DNA of 64,000 nt from Pseudaeromonas sp963677375 (GTDB lineage: Bacteria; Pseudomonadota; Gammaproteobacteria; Enterobacterales; Aeromonadaceae), in contig CAXXIF010000005.1 in assembly GCA_963677375.2 (NCBI GenBank), positions 1 through 64,000 on the forward strand. The letters run 5' to 3'. The notes under the pieces are model-generated. The model had not been told where the DNA came from, did not search any database, and worked only from the letters and a program-made list of their open reading frames with translations. Position numbers and translations under genes: made by a program. Positions 36,251 through 44,308 of the stretch are shown one piece after another (positions within the stretch are counted from its first letter, which is position 1; every line of letters begins with the position of its first letter).

Positions 36251-37336
36251 ATGACTCATCTAGCTCAGCCGGTATTTATCATCGCCGAAGCCGGTGTCAA
36301 TCATAACGGAGACCTGCAGCTGGCGCGGCAACTGATCCAGGCTGCCGCGTGCGCCGGTGCTGATGCCGTCAAATTTCAGAGTTTTGTGGTGGACGAGTTA
36401 GTTACACCTGATGTTGGCATGGCGGACTATCAGAAGCGGAATCTGGCGAGTCAAGACAGTCAGTACCAGATGTTGAGCCGCTTAGCCCTGTCATTCGAGC
36501 AACAACAAGAGCTGGCAAGTTACGCGGCCGAGCAGGGGATTCTTTGGCTCTCTTCGCCCTTCGACCTCAAAAGCCTGGCATTTCTGGTAGATACTATGCG
36601 CGTGCCACTGCTGAAGATCCCCTCCGGCGAGTTGACCAATGGACCTCTGCTGTTGGCAGCTGGCCGTAGTCAGTTGCCCTTGGTAGTGTCCACCGGAATG
36701 GCAACCTTGGAGGAGATCGCTCAGGCGTTGGCGATTATCGCATTTGGCCTGTTACGAGCCGACGAGCATCCGACGCCCCATGAATTGAGCCGTGTGCTGG
36801 ATGACCCGGCCGCCTGGCTTGCGTTGCAAGCTCGTGTCACCTTGCTGCATTGCACCAGCGAGTATCCTGCTTCCCCCGCCAGTATCAACCTGAACGCCAT
36901 GCAGACCCTGCGAGAGCATTTTGCTTTGCCAGTAGGTTTTTCCGATCACAGTCAGGGGATCCATATCCCGGTTGCAGCGACGGCCATGGGTGCCGTGATG
37001 ATCGAAAAACACTTCACCCTGGATCGCCAGCTTCCGGGGCCGGATCATCTGGCCTCATTGGAGCCGGATGATTTGGCACAGATGGTGGCGCAAATCCGCG
37101 AGATCGAGCTGGCTCTCGGCAGTGGTCATAAACAGCCGACATCGGCCGAACTGAATACCGCCGCCTGTGCGCGTCGTCGCTTGGTGGCACTGCAGCCGAT
37201 CAGGGTGGGTGAGCGATTTGACGCCAGCAATCTTGGGGTGCGCCGTCATCACTCGGGGCGTAGTGCTTTGGACTACTGGCAGTTGCTGGGCAAAGTCGCC
37301 GAGCAGGAATATCAGCCGGGCGAGGGGATTGTATGA
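36251..37336 (+). CDS. legI: legionaminic acid synthase (NeuB family)
   Basis: Condenses phosphoenolpyruvate with the 6-deoxy ManNAc-type sugar to form the nine-carbon legionaminic acid. It has 361 residues. The NeuB TIM barrel (about 5-285) has IIAEAGVNHNGDLQLARQLI, AVKFQSF, KIPSGELTN, HCTSEYP and GFSDHSQG. A C-terminal SAF/antifreeze-like domain (about 300-361) holds LVALQPIRVGERF and GEGIV. NeuB, PseI and LegI are hard to tell apart by eye; the LegI call rests on the legB-legC-legG company. Confidence 0.9.
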   Translation: MTHLAQPVFIIAEAGVNHNGDLQLARQLIQAAACAGADAVKFQSFVVDELVTPDVGMADYQKRNLASQDSQYQMLSRLALSFEQQQELASYAAEQGILWLSSPFDLKSLAFLVDTMRVPLLKIPSGELTNGPLLLAAGRSQLPLVVSTGMATLEEIAQALAIIAFGLLRADEHPTPHELSRVLDDPAAWLALQARVTLLHCTSEYPASPASINLNAMQTLREHFALPVGFSDHSQGIHIPVAATAMGAVMIEKHFTLDRQLPGPDHLASLEPDDLAQMVAQIREIELALGSGHKQPTSAELNTAACARRRLVALQPIRVGERFDASNLGVRRHHSGRSALDYWQLLGKVAEQEYQPGEGIV

Positions 37337-37947
37337 AACCTGTCGTCCTGCTCGGGGGAGGAGGTCATGCCGCCGTAGTTTTGGATGTCCTGGAGCTCAA
37401 CGCTGTTCCGGTGGCTGGCTATCTGGCTCTCAGCCCAAGCGATCTGGATATCCCCTATCTGGGCGATGACTCTTGGTTGACCACCGCCTCTGCAGCTGAT
37501 TATCAGCTGGCGCTGGGGGTGGGGAGCATCAGGGTATCGGCATTGCGGCAACAGCTCTTTGAGCGAGCCAAGGCTCTGGGCTTTGCGTTCGTCAGCGTGA
37601 TCCATCCTGCGGCTACCGTCTCTCGTCGAGCCACTCTTGCCGAAGGGGTACAAATCATGGCCGGAACTGTGGTGCAGCCATGCTGTCGGCTGGCGGAAAA
37701 TGTCATCGTCAATACCTGTGCCTCGGTCGATCATCATGGTCAGCTTGCGGCTCATGTTCATATCGCTCCCGGCGCTCGCCTCAGTGGTGATGTTTGTCTC
37801 GAGCGGGGGTGTCATGTCGGAACCGGAGCCGTGATCATTCAGGGCGTCACGCTAGGTGCGGACTGTCTGGTGGCGGCCGGAGCCGTGGTTACGCGAAGCT
37901 GGCCCACAGGGAGTCGGTTAAAAGGTGTACCTGCCCGCGAGTTTTAG
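37333..37947 (+). CDS. legH: sugar N-acetyltransferase (LegH/PglD/NeuD-like)
   Basis: A 204-residue acetyl-CoA-dependent transferase. It has an N-terminal Rossmann-like fold (GGGGHAAVVLDVLEL), then a left-handed beta helix built of hexapeptide repeats (from about 95), with VNTCASVDHHGQLAAHVHIA carrying the catalytic His. It would acetylate the 4-amino group made by LegC. It overlaps legI by four bases. Last gene of the first half of the island; a new sigma-54 site follows. Confidence 0.88.
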   Translation: MKPVVLLGGGGHAAVVLDVLELNAVPVAGYLALSPSDLDIPYLGDDSWLTTASAADYQLALGVGSIRVSALRQQLFERAKALGFAFVSVIHPAATVSRRATLAEGVQIMAGTVVQPCCRLAENVIVNTCASVDHHGQLAAHVHIAPGARLSGDVCLERGCHVGTGAVIIQGVTLGADCLVAAGAVVTRSWPTGSRLKGVPAREF

Positions 37948-37955
37948 TTTGTTTC

Positions 37956-37971
37956 TGGCATTATAATTGCT
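37956..37971 (+). promoter_or_regulatory. sigma-54 promoter for ptmE and second half of the island
   Basis: TGGCAT-N5-TTGCT, an excellent match in the only sizeable gap (56 bases) of the island, ending 33 bases before ptmE. Confidence 0.75.
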
Positions 37972-38003
37972 GCATCTTGTGAAAAATCCGTGGGATAGCA
38001 GAA

Positions 38004-39056
38004 ATGAAACGTTGGCAAAATGCACTGATTTCTCCTGACAGTACCATTGAGCAGGCCATCATGGTCATCGACAAGAGCGGCTTGAAAGTGGCTCTGGTTG
38101 TCGATGCTGGACGAAAATTGCTGGGCACGGTGACGGATGGTGATGTGCGCCGTGGTCTGTTGCGGCACTTGCCGCTTACGGCCATGGTGCGCGAGATCAT
38201 GCAGACCTCGCCGGTTACCAGCCGAGTCAATCAGGCTCGTGAAGAGCTGCTGCGCCAGATGAACCATTATGGTATTGAGCAAATTCCGGTATTGGATGAG
38301 TCTGGGTGCCTGATCGGATTGCAAACGTTGCAGGAGCTGAACCAGCCACAAACGTTAGGCAATACGGTGATTCTGATGGCTGGGGGCGTTGGCTCCCGTC
38401 TGCGCCCGTTGACCGCCAATTGTCCGAAACCCATGCTCAAGGTCGGTGCCAAGCCACTCCTGGAAACCATCATCGAGAGTTTTGCCGAACACGGTTTCCA
38501 GAATTTTTTCCTGTCCGTCAATTATCTGGCGGACATGGTCAAAGACTACTTTGAGGACGGCAGTGAGTGGGGAGTCAATATCCGCTACCTGGAAGAGGAT
38601 AAGCCCCTGGGAACCGCAGGTGCTCTGGGCCTGATCCCGCAGGAGGCGTTAGAGCTTCCGGCATTGGTGATGAATGGCGATATCCTGACCCGGGTGGATT
38701 TCGCCGCCTTGCTTAAATTTCATCAACAACACCATTCGGCCGCGACTATGTGCGTCCGGGAATGGCAGTACCAGGTCCCTTATGGCGTGGTCAATTCCGA
38801 AGGTCATCGCATCCTGGGCATCACCGAGAAACCGGTGGAACATTACTTCGTCAATGCCGGTATCTATGTACTGGATAAGCCCGCTTTTGCTCGCATTCAA
38901 CCCGGTGAATATCTGGATATGCCCACCCTGTTCAACCAATTGATTGCGGCCAAGGAGGCGACCAGCATCTTTCCGATCCGGGAGTATTGGCTGGATATCG
39001 GTCAACACAATGATTTTGAGCGCGCCAACAAGGATATCTACGAGGCGGGTTTCTAA
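38004..39056 (+). CDS. ptmE: CBS-domain sugar-1-phosphate nucleotidyltransferase (PtmE-like)
   Basis: A 350-residue fusion. Two CBS modules (about 1-115; MVIDKSGLKVALVVDAGRKL and a second repeat) precede a nucleotidyltransferase domain (about 125-350) with the signature LMAGGVGSRLRPLTANCPKP and VMNGDILTRVDF. In Campylobacter PtmE is the guanylyltransferase that makes GDP-GlcN for the legionaminic pathway. That precedent, and the absence of another NTP transferase, make GDP the likely carrier. The CBS pair may sense nucleotide levels. Confidence 0.88.
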   Translation: MKRWQNALISPDSTIEQAIMVIDKSGLKVALVVDAGRKLLGTVTDGDVRRGLLRHLPLTAMVREIMQTSPVTSRVNQAREELLRQMNHYGIEQIPVLDESGCLIGLQTLQELNQPQTLGNTVILMAGGVGSRLRPLTANCPKPMLKVGAKPLLETIIESFAEHGFQNFFLSVNYLADMVKDYFEDGSEWGVNIRYLEEDKPLGTAGALGLIPQEALELPALVMNGDILTRVDFAALLKFHQQHHSAATMCVREWQYQVPYGVVNSEGHRILGITEKPVEHYFVNAGIYVLDKPAFARIQPGEYLDMPTLFNQLIAAKEATSIFPIREYWLDIGQHNDFERANKDIYEAGF

Positions 39057-40012
39057 TGAAGGTCCTGGTGGTTGGTTTTGGCAGCATTGCCAAGAAACAC
39101 CTGCATAATCTGCGACAACTCTACCCGCAGGTCCGATTGGCTGTGTGGTGCCGACCGGGTAAAGCGAGGGACAGCGATGGACTGGAAGCATTATTCCATC
39201 AAATCGATGAGGTTCTGGCCTGGCGTCCGGAGTATGTGATCGTCGCATCTCCAGCCACACTGCACGCCGAACATGTGGGCGCTCTGGCCGGGTTAAAGGT
39301 TCCCATGTTGGTGGAGAAACCCCTGGCCAGCACCCTGGGCGACGGGCAGCGCCTGCTGGCTGCTCTGCAAGGCCCCTGTTTACTTGGCTACCAATTGCGG
39401 TTCACCGATGGTTTCCTGCAACTGCGCGAGTGGTTGCCTGAATTGGGGGCTCTGCATTTGGTACGTTTGGAGGTCGGCCAGTATTTACCCTATTGGCGCC
39501 CGGATACTCCGGTAGCCGACATGGTCTCCGCCAATCCGGAGCTCGGTGGTGGAGCCTTGTTAGAGTTAAGCCATGAACTGGACTTAGTCAGCGCTCTGCT
39601 CGGACTGCCAAGCCGGGTGTATGCGGCCCAAGCCCCTGCCTCACATCTGAAACTGGCCGTCGAGGAGTGTGTCGAGCTGACGTTACATTACGCTCAGGGA
39701 CCTCTGGTGCAGGTGCATCTGGATATGTTGCAATTCAAGCCGTGCCGTCAGAGCAAGTGGTTGGGCGAAAAGGGGCAGATTGAATGGGACATGTTACAAA
39801 ATCGACTCTGTTGGTATGACACCCATGGCGTTTTAGTGCAACAGATGCAAGGAGAGAGCACACCGCAGCAGGTGGCTCAGCATCAATTACAGGCCTGGAT
39901 TGAGCAACAATCCGGGGCCGCGACTGCCACACAGGGACTGAACGCTTTACGCATCGTCGATGCGGCTCGACTCTCCATGCAATCGGGATGTGAGGTAATG
40001 GTGGATGCGTGA
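39056..40012 (+). CDS. ptmF: Gfo/Idh/MocA-family oxidoreductase (PtmF-like)
   Basis: NAD(P)-dependent oxidoreductase of 318 residues with Rossmann start VLVVGFGSIAKKHLHNLRQL, the EKP motif (VEKPLAS, about 84-90) and GGGALLELSHELDLVSALLG, the usual conserved catalytic-His region of this family. The position between ptmE and the CMP-sugar synthetase gene is the same as Campylobacter ptmF, whose exact step is not settled; I use the symbol on synteny. The stop overlaps the start of legF by eight bases. Confidence 0.75.
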   Translation: MKVLVVGFGSIAKKHLHNLRQLYPQVRLAVWCRPGKARDSDGLEALFHQIDEVLAWRPEYVIVASPATLHAEHVGALAGLKVPMLVEKPLASTLGDGQRLLAALQGPCLLGYQLRFTDGFLQLREWLPELGALHLVRLEVGQYLPYWRPDTPVADMVSANPELGGGALLELSHELDLVSALLGLPSRVYAAQAPASHLKLAVEECVELTLHYAQGPLVQVHLDMLQFKPCRQSKWLGEKGQIEWDMLQNRLCWYDTHGVLVQQMQGESTPQQVAQHQLQAWIEQQSGAATATQGLNALRIVDAARLSMQSGCEVMVDA

Positions 40013-40739
40013 CGCAACATTAGCATTTATTTTTGCGCGCGGGGGTTCCAAGGGTATACCTGGCAAGAACATCACCTTATTAGGTGGTAAGCCACTGATT
40101 GCCCATAGTATTGAACAGGCACTACGTCATCCGGATATCGGCAGGGTTGTGGTTTCTACCGATGATGCGGCGATCGCCGCCGTGGCTCGTGAGTATGGTG
40201 CCGAGGTGCCTTTTCTACGTCCGGCTGCGTTGGCTTCGGACACCGCCTCCGAGTGGCTAGCCTGGCAGCATGCCGTGACGTTTTGCCTTGATGCCGGTTA
40301 TGAGTTCTCCACCTTCATCAGCCTGCCGACGACAGCACCGTTGCGGAATCATCAGGATATCTCGGCTTGTCTGGCACGCTATCAATTCGGGGATGTGGAC
40401 CTGGTTTTGACCGGAACTCCGGCAGCCCGCAGTCCCTATTTCAATATGGTCAAGATGAACGCTGAGGGATTGGTCGAGCTGGCGGTGCCGGGAACCTACC
40501 GCCGCAGACAGGATGCGCCGACACTCTTTGATTTAACCACTGTGGCCTATGTCAGCTCTCCGCAGTTTATTTTAACCGCTGACAGCCTGTGGGCTGGGCG
40601 GGTTGCCTTGGTGACGGTGCCCAAAGAGCGAGCCATCGATATCGATGAGCCCCTCGATCTGTATCTGGCAGAATGCCTGTATCAACGTGCATTGACGTCA
40701 GCTATCGCTATTTCGGAGCAACAGGAGCAACCATCATGA
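40005..40739 (+). CDS. legF: CMP-legionaminic acid synthetase (NeuA/LegF/PtmB-like)
   Basis: Activates the nine-carbon sugar with CTP, giving CMP-legionaminic acid for transfer by Maf. It has 244 residues. The CTP-binding signature ARGGSKGIPGKNI at 11-23 is present, followed by VVVSTDD and SLPTTAPLRNHQDI, then ERAIDIDEPLD near the C-terminus. The frame is coupled to ptmA by an ATGA overlap. Confidence 0.9.
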   Translation: MRDATLAFIFARGGSKGIPGKNITLLGGKPLIAHSIEQALRHPDIGRVVVSTDDAAIAAVAREYGAEVPFLRPAALASDTASEWLAWQHAVTFCLDAGYEFSTFISLPTTAPLRNHQDISACLARYQFGDVDLVLTGTPAARSPYFNMVKMNAEGLVELAVPGTYRRRQDAPTLFDLTTVAYVSSPQFILTADSLWAGRVALVTVPKERAIDIDEPLDLYLAECLYQRALTSAIAISEQQEQPS

Positions 40740-41515
40740 GTGTTCATATGCTGGAACGACTGGCCGATTTGAGTGGCCGGGTTGCTTTGGTTACAGGAGC
40801 GGCCGGACATCTGGGGCAACTGTTCTGCCGGTTATTGTTGGAGCAGGGGGCCATTGTTTACGGTGTTGATCGTCCTGCGGTTCTTCATCAGTTGCCAGCC
40901 GGTGTCACGGCTCTGGGCGTTGAATTGGTAGCACCGGAAGCGATAGAGCAGATCGCCGAGATGCTGGCTGTGGCCGGACGCTTGGACATATTGATCAATA
41001 ACGCTGCTTTTGTCGGCACCGATGCCCATCCGGGATGGGGCGTGCCCTTTGAACAGCAATCGGTCGATACTTGGCGTAATTGTCTGGAAGTCAATTTGAC
41101 CGTGCCGTTTGCGCTGGTGCAGCGGTTGACTCCTTTGTTGCGAGCCTGCGGCCATGGGGTTGTCGTTAACGTTGGTTCTATCTATGGCGAGGTGGGTCCA
41201 GACTGGAGTCTGTATGACGGAACAACTATGGCCAACCCAGCCGCATATGGCGCCAGTAAGGGCGGCCTGCATCAGCTGACACGCTGGTTGGCGACGACAC
41301 TGGCCCCTGACATTCGGGTAAATACCCTGGTGCCTGGGGGGATCTTCCGTCAGCAACCGGACTCTTTTGTCGCAGCCTACTCCAAACGAACTCCACTCGG
41401 GCGGATGGCGCGTGAAGAAGATATGGCCGGCGCCTTGCTCTATCTGTGTTCGGATCTTTCCGCCTATGTCACCGGCCATGCATTGCCGGTTGATGGTGGC
41501 TGGCAAGCATGGTGA
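40736..41515 (+). CDS. ptmA: short-chain dehydrogenase/reductase (PtmA-like)
   Basis: Classical SDR of 259 residues with cofactor motif TGAAGHLGQ at about 20-28, NNAA, and the Ser-Tyr-Lys triad in NVGSIYGEVG and YGASKGG. Campylobacter ptmA lies in the same position of the legionaminic locus and affects the sugar made; its precise reaction is not fixed. The ATG is chosen at MSVHMLERL, overlapping the legF stop by four bases, because homology begins there. Confidence 0.85.
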   Translation: MSVHMLERLADLSGRVALVTGAAGHLGQLFCRLLLEQGAIVYGVDRPAVLHQLPAGVTALGVELVAPEAIEQIAEMLAVAGRLDILINNAAFVGTDAHPGWGVPFEQQSVDTWRNCLEVNLTVPFALVQRLTPLLRACGHGVVVNVGSIYGEVGPDWSLYDGTTMANPAAYGASKGGLHQLTRWLATTLAPDIRVNTLVPGGIFRQQPDSFVAAYSKRTPLGRMAREEDMAGALLYLCSDLSAYVTGHALPVDGGWQAW

Positions 41516-41558
41516 GGTTGTGATGGATGGTTGTTCAAAACCCGAGGGAGATAAATGG

Positions 41559-42203
41559 ATGGGTACAGCATTGAAGGTGGCATTGATCGACTATGACATG
41601 GGGAATCTGCGTTCCATTGCGAATGCGATCCACCATATTGGTGATTATCAGGTCGATGTAACCGCCGATCCGGCTGTCATTCGCGGGGCTGATTGTCTTA
41701 TTTTACCTGGCGTTGGTGCTTATCCTGACGCCATGGCCAGTCTGCGCGGCAAAGAATTACTCCCAGTGCTGAATGAGCAGGTGCTCGAACAACGTAAGCC
41801 GGTGCTGGGGATCTGCCTCGGCATGCAGTTACTGTTTGATTCCTCGGCCGAAGGTGGGCGTCATGCCGGATTGGGGTGGATACCGGGTAGCGTCGAGTTG
41901 ATGCAATTGGCACCCGAATTCCGTATTCCACACGTCGGTTGGAATGATCTGCAGGTGCAGCAACATTCACGTTTTTTCAGCACGCTGGGTGACGATAAAA
42001 ACTTCTATTTCGTGCATAGCTACCATGCAGTGTGTGCGCCAGAGCATGTGATTGCCACTTTCGAATACGACCATATCATGACGGCAGCGGTGCGGCGCGA
42101 TAATGTGGTTGGCATGCAGTTTCACCCCGAAAAAAGCCAGCTGAACGGCATGCGGGTGCTACAGGAATTCATGATGTGGGCAAAGGAGTCAGCGCATGCT
42201 TAA
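41559..42203 (+). CDS. HisH-like glutamine amidotransferase subunit
   Basis: Class I glutaminase of 214 residues, paralogous to HisH. The catalytic triad is complete: C86 in GICLGMQLLF, H189 and E191 in QFHPEKS. The PGVG oxyanion-strand motif is at 50-53. It would supply ammonia to the HisF-like partner that follows after an eight-base overlap. In sugar loci such pairs (HisH2/HisF2) serve an N-acetyl-sugar amidotransferase like WbpG or PseA, not histidine synthesis. The ATG at 41559 follows GGAG by eight bases; ATG at 41523 is a possible alternative. Confidence 0.88.
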   Translation: MGTALKVALIDYDMGNLRSIANAIHHIGDYQVDVTADPAVIRGADCLILPGVGAYPDAMASLRGKELLPVLNEQVLEQRKPVLGICLGMQLLFDSSAEGGRHAGLGWIPGSVELMQLAPEFRIPHVGWNDLQVQQHSRFFSTLGDDKNFYFVHSYHAVCAPEHVIATFEYDHIMTAAVRRDNVVGMQFHPEKSQLNGMRVLQEFMMWAKESAHA

Positions 42204-43005
42204 GGTCCGGTTGATCCCATGCATAGTGACAAAAAATGAGCTGGTGGTGCAGAGTTTTAATTTTCGTAAGTATCTGCCGATCGGTAACGTCAAAACCGCC
42301 ATCGAGTTCTTTGTGAACTGGGATGTTGATGAGATTGTGATTCTGGATATTGATGCCTCTCGTGAAGGACGGGGACCCAATGTTGAACTGGTAGCGTGGG
42401 CGGCGAAAGAGTGTTTTGTGCCGTTGACGATTGGTGGCGGGATCCGCACGGTACAGCACATCCGGGAGCTGCTGAAGGCCGGAGCTGACAAAGTGTGCCT
42501 CAACAGTGTTGTGTATGACCACGAAGCATTTATTACCGAGGCTGCTGCGGTCTTTGGTTGTCAGTGTATTACAGTGTCCATTGATGCCATCGAAACCCCG
42601 GATGGTTACCGGGTCTTTAATCATTTGACTCGAGCCGTATTGCCACAGACTCCGGCTGAGCAGGCTCGCAGGCTGGAGGCATTGGGGGCTGGTGAAATCT
42701 TCCTGAATTCTGTCGATCGGGATGGTTGTCGTCAGGGCTATGACCTGACCCTGTTACGCTCAGTCGCCAACGAGGTTTCAATCCCGGTGATCGCCTGTGG
42801 TGGCGTGGGCAAGGTGGCTGATTTGGCTGCCGGTGTTTTGCAAGGTGGCTGCCAAGCGGTTGCTGCGGCCAATATTTTCCAGCATACCGAGCACAGTACG
42901 ATTGCCGCGAAGTCCCATCTACTGAGCTCTGGTGTCAAAGTGCGACTGAGTTCCAACGTCAAGTACGAAGACTTCAAGTTCGACATCATGGGCCGCCCCT
43001 ACTGA
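42196..43005 (+). CDS. HisF-like ammonia-channel subunit, cyclase site altered
   Basis: TIM-barrel paralogue of HisF, 269 residues, aligning without gaps to Thermotoga HisF for at least the first 170 residues. The ammonia gate residues are all kept: R5, E46, K99, E167. The general base/acid residue D130 (TVSID) and D176 are kept, but the first catalytic aspartate, residue 11, is Val (CIVTK instead of CLDVK), and K19 is Gln. So it should still dock HisH and pass ammonia but probably cannot run the histidine-pathway cyclase reaction. That suits a helper for the amidotransferases behind it. Confidence 0.88.
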   Translation: MLKVRLIPCIVTKNELVVQSFNFRKYLPIGNVKTAIEFFVNWDVDEIVILDIDASREGRGPNVELVAWAAKECFVPLTIGGGIRTVQHIRELLKAGADKVCLNSVVYDHEAFITEAAAVFGCQCITVSIDAIETPDGYRVFNHLTRAVLPQTPAEQARRLEALGAGEIFLNSVDRDGCRQGYDLTLLRSVANEVSIPVIACGGVGKVADLAAGVLQGGCQAVAAANIFQHTEHSTIAAKSHLLSSGVKVRLSSNVKYEDFKFDIMGRPY

Positions 43006-43027
43006 TCTTGCGAAGGTGAAATAGATT

Positions 43028-44305
43028 ATGAAGTACTGCAAACGTTGTCTCTATCCAGCTAATCATCCGCTGAATATCACCTTTGATGAGCGAGGAGTCT
43101 GTAGTGGTTGTCTGGTGCATGAAGAAAAATATGAGATCGATTGGCAAAGTAAGGCGCAAGAACTCGAAGCCATAGTGGCGCAATACCGACAACGCGTTAA
43201 TACCAGCTATGACTGTGTTATTCCGGTATCAGGGACGGGTGATGATTTTTTTATTGTTGATACCATCAAAAATAAATATGGCTTGAATCCGTTGTTGGTA
43301 ACCTATAACACCCATTTCAGTACCAAGGTTGGAGTTCGTAATCTGGCTCGGCTAATTACCAAGCTGGACTGTGATCACATGATGTCGACGGTTGGACCGG
43401 ATACAGTCAAAGAAGTTACGCGTATCACGCTGAAGAAGATGGGTGATATGTACTGGCATGTGCTGGCGGGTAGCCAGACGTTTCCGGTTCAGGTTGCGAC
43501 CAAGCTAGGTATTCCATTGATTATTTGGGGAGTAAATGGTTGGTTGGATCAAGTCGGTATGTTTTCACACTTCGACCAAGTTGAGATGACCAAAAAGGTT
43601 CGAAAGGAACATGGTCTCCGAGGTTGGGATGCGGAGTCATTGATTGGCGAAAGCCCAAGAATCTCAAAAAAGGATCTGCAGGCTTTTACTTATCCATCGG
43701 ATGAACAACTGGAGCGTTCCCGAGTTCGAGGGCTCTATTTGGGTAATTACCTGTTTTGGGATTCGCAGTGTCAAGTCGAGGCCATGATTGAAAAATATGG
43801 TTATGAGACTGCACCTCAGGAACGCACCTATAACAGCTATGAGTCTATTTACTGCTGGAATAACGCCAGCGTGCACGATTACGTCAAATTTTTGAAGCAT
43901 GGCTATGGCAAAGCAAGCGATCATGCCTCGCGGGATATCCGCCTCAAGCGCAAAAGTCGTGAAGAAGGGATTGCCCTGGTGGCTCAGTATGAAGGCATTA
44001 AACCGACCGCTCTGCCGAAATTTCTCGAGTGGGTGGGTATGAGCGAAAGCGAATTTCTCGCCTGTATTGATCCATTTCGGGATACTGAGATTTGGGCGAA
44101 AGATACGCGTGGTGAGTGGGTGTTACGGGATTCAGTGACCCGGCATGCTGACGATACTGGTGTCGATGAGGTGCGCTTGGCCATCACAGATCCGCGAGAT
44201 TATCGGCTGACACCGCTTCTTGAGCCCCAGCTGCAGAGTGATGATTATATCCTGATGGGGCGTACCTATATGGATGACCATAACTTCAAGGCGATAGAGG
44301 GCTAA
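43028..44305 (+). CDS. N-acetyl-sugar amidotransferase, variant PP-loop
   Basis: WbpG/PseA/PtmG-type protein of 425 residues, predicted to turn an acetamido group into acetamidino using ammonia from the HisH/HisF pair. Four cysteines in two CXXC pairs (C4, C7, C25, C28) form a likely zinc site. The ATP-pyrophosphatase loop reads PVSGTGDDFF at 66-75, where the family usually has SGGKDS, so the Lys and Ser are absent. Further conserved parts include NTHFSTKVGVRNLARL, IPLIIWGVNGWLDQVG and RDIRLKRKSREEGI. Activity is uncertain because of the altered loop, although the rest is well kept. A second copy follows after three bases. Confidence 0.85.
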   Translation: MKYCKRCLYPANHPLNITFDERGVCSGCLVHEEKYEIDWQSKAQELEAIVAQYRQRVNTSYDCVIPVSGTGDDFFIVDTIKNKYGLNPLLVTYNTHFSTKVGVRNLARLITKLDCDHMMSTVGPDTVKEVTRITLKKMGDMYWHVLAGSQTFPVQVATKLGIPLIIWGVNGWLDQVGMFSHFDQVEMTKKVRKEHGLRGWDAESLIGESPRISKKDLQAFTYPSDEQLERSRVRGLYLGNYLFWDSQCQVEAMIEKYGYETAPQERTYNSYESIYCWNNASVHDYVKFLKHGYGKASDHASRDIRLKRKSREEGIALVAQYEGIKPTALPKFLEWVGMSESEFLACIDPFRDTEIWAKDTRGEWVLRDSVTRHADDTGVDEVRLAITDPRDYRLTPLLEPQLQSDDYILMGRTYMDDHNFKAIEG

Positions 44306-44308
44306 TCG

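Noticed and set aside
32934..40739. Pseudaminic acid pathway
   Set aside because: The dehydratase keeps a Tyr-Lys SDR pair, a LegG-type hydrolysing epimerase and a CBS-type PtmE are present, and no PseG/PseH-like proteins are seen.
41559..43005. HisH/HisF read as histidine biosynthesis genes
   Set aside because: No other his genes nearby, HisF lacks Asp11, and the pair is embedded in a sugar operon before amidotransferases.
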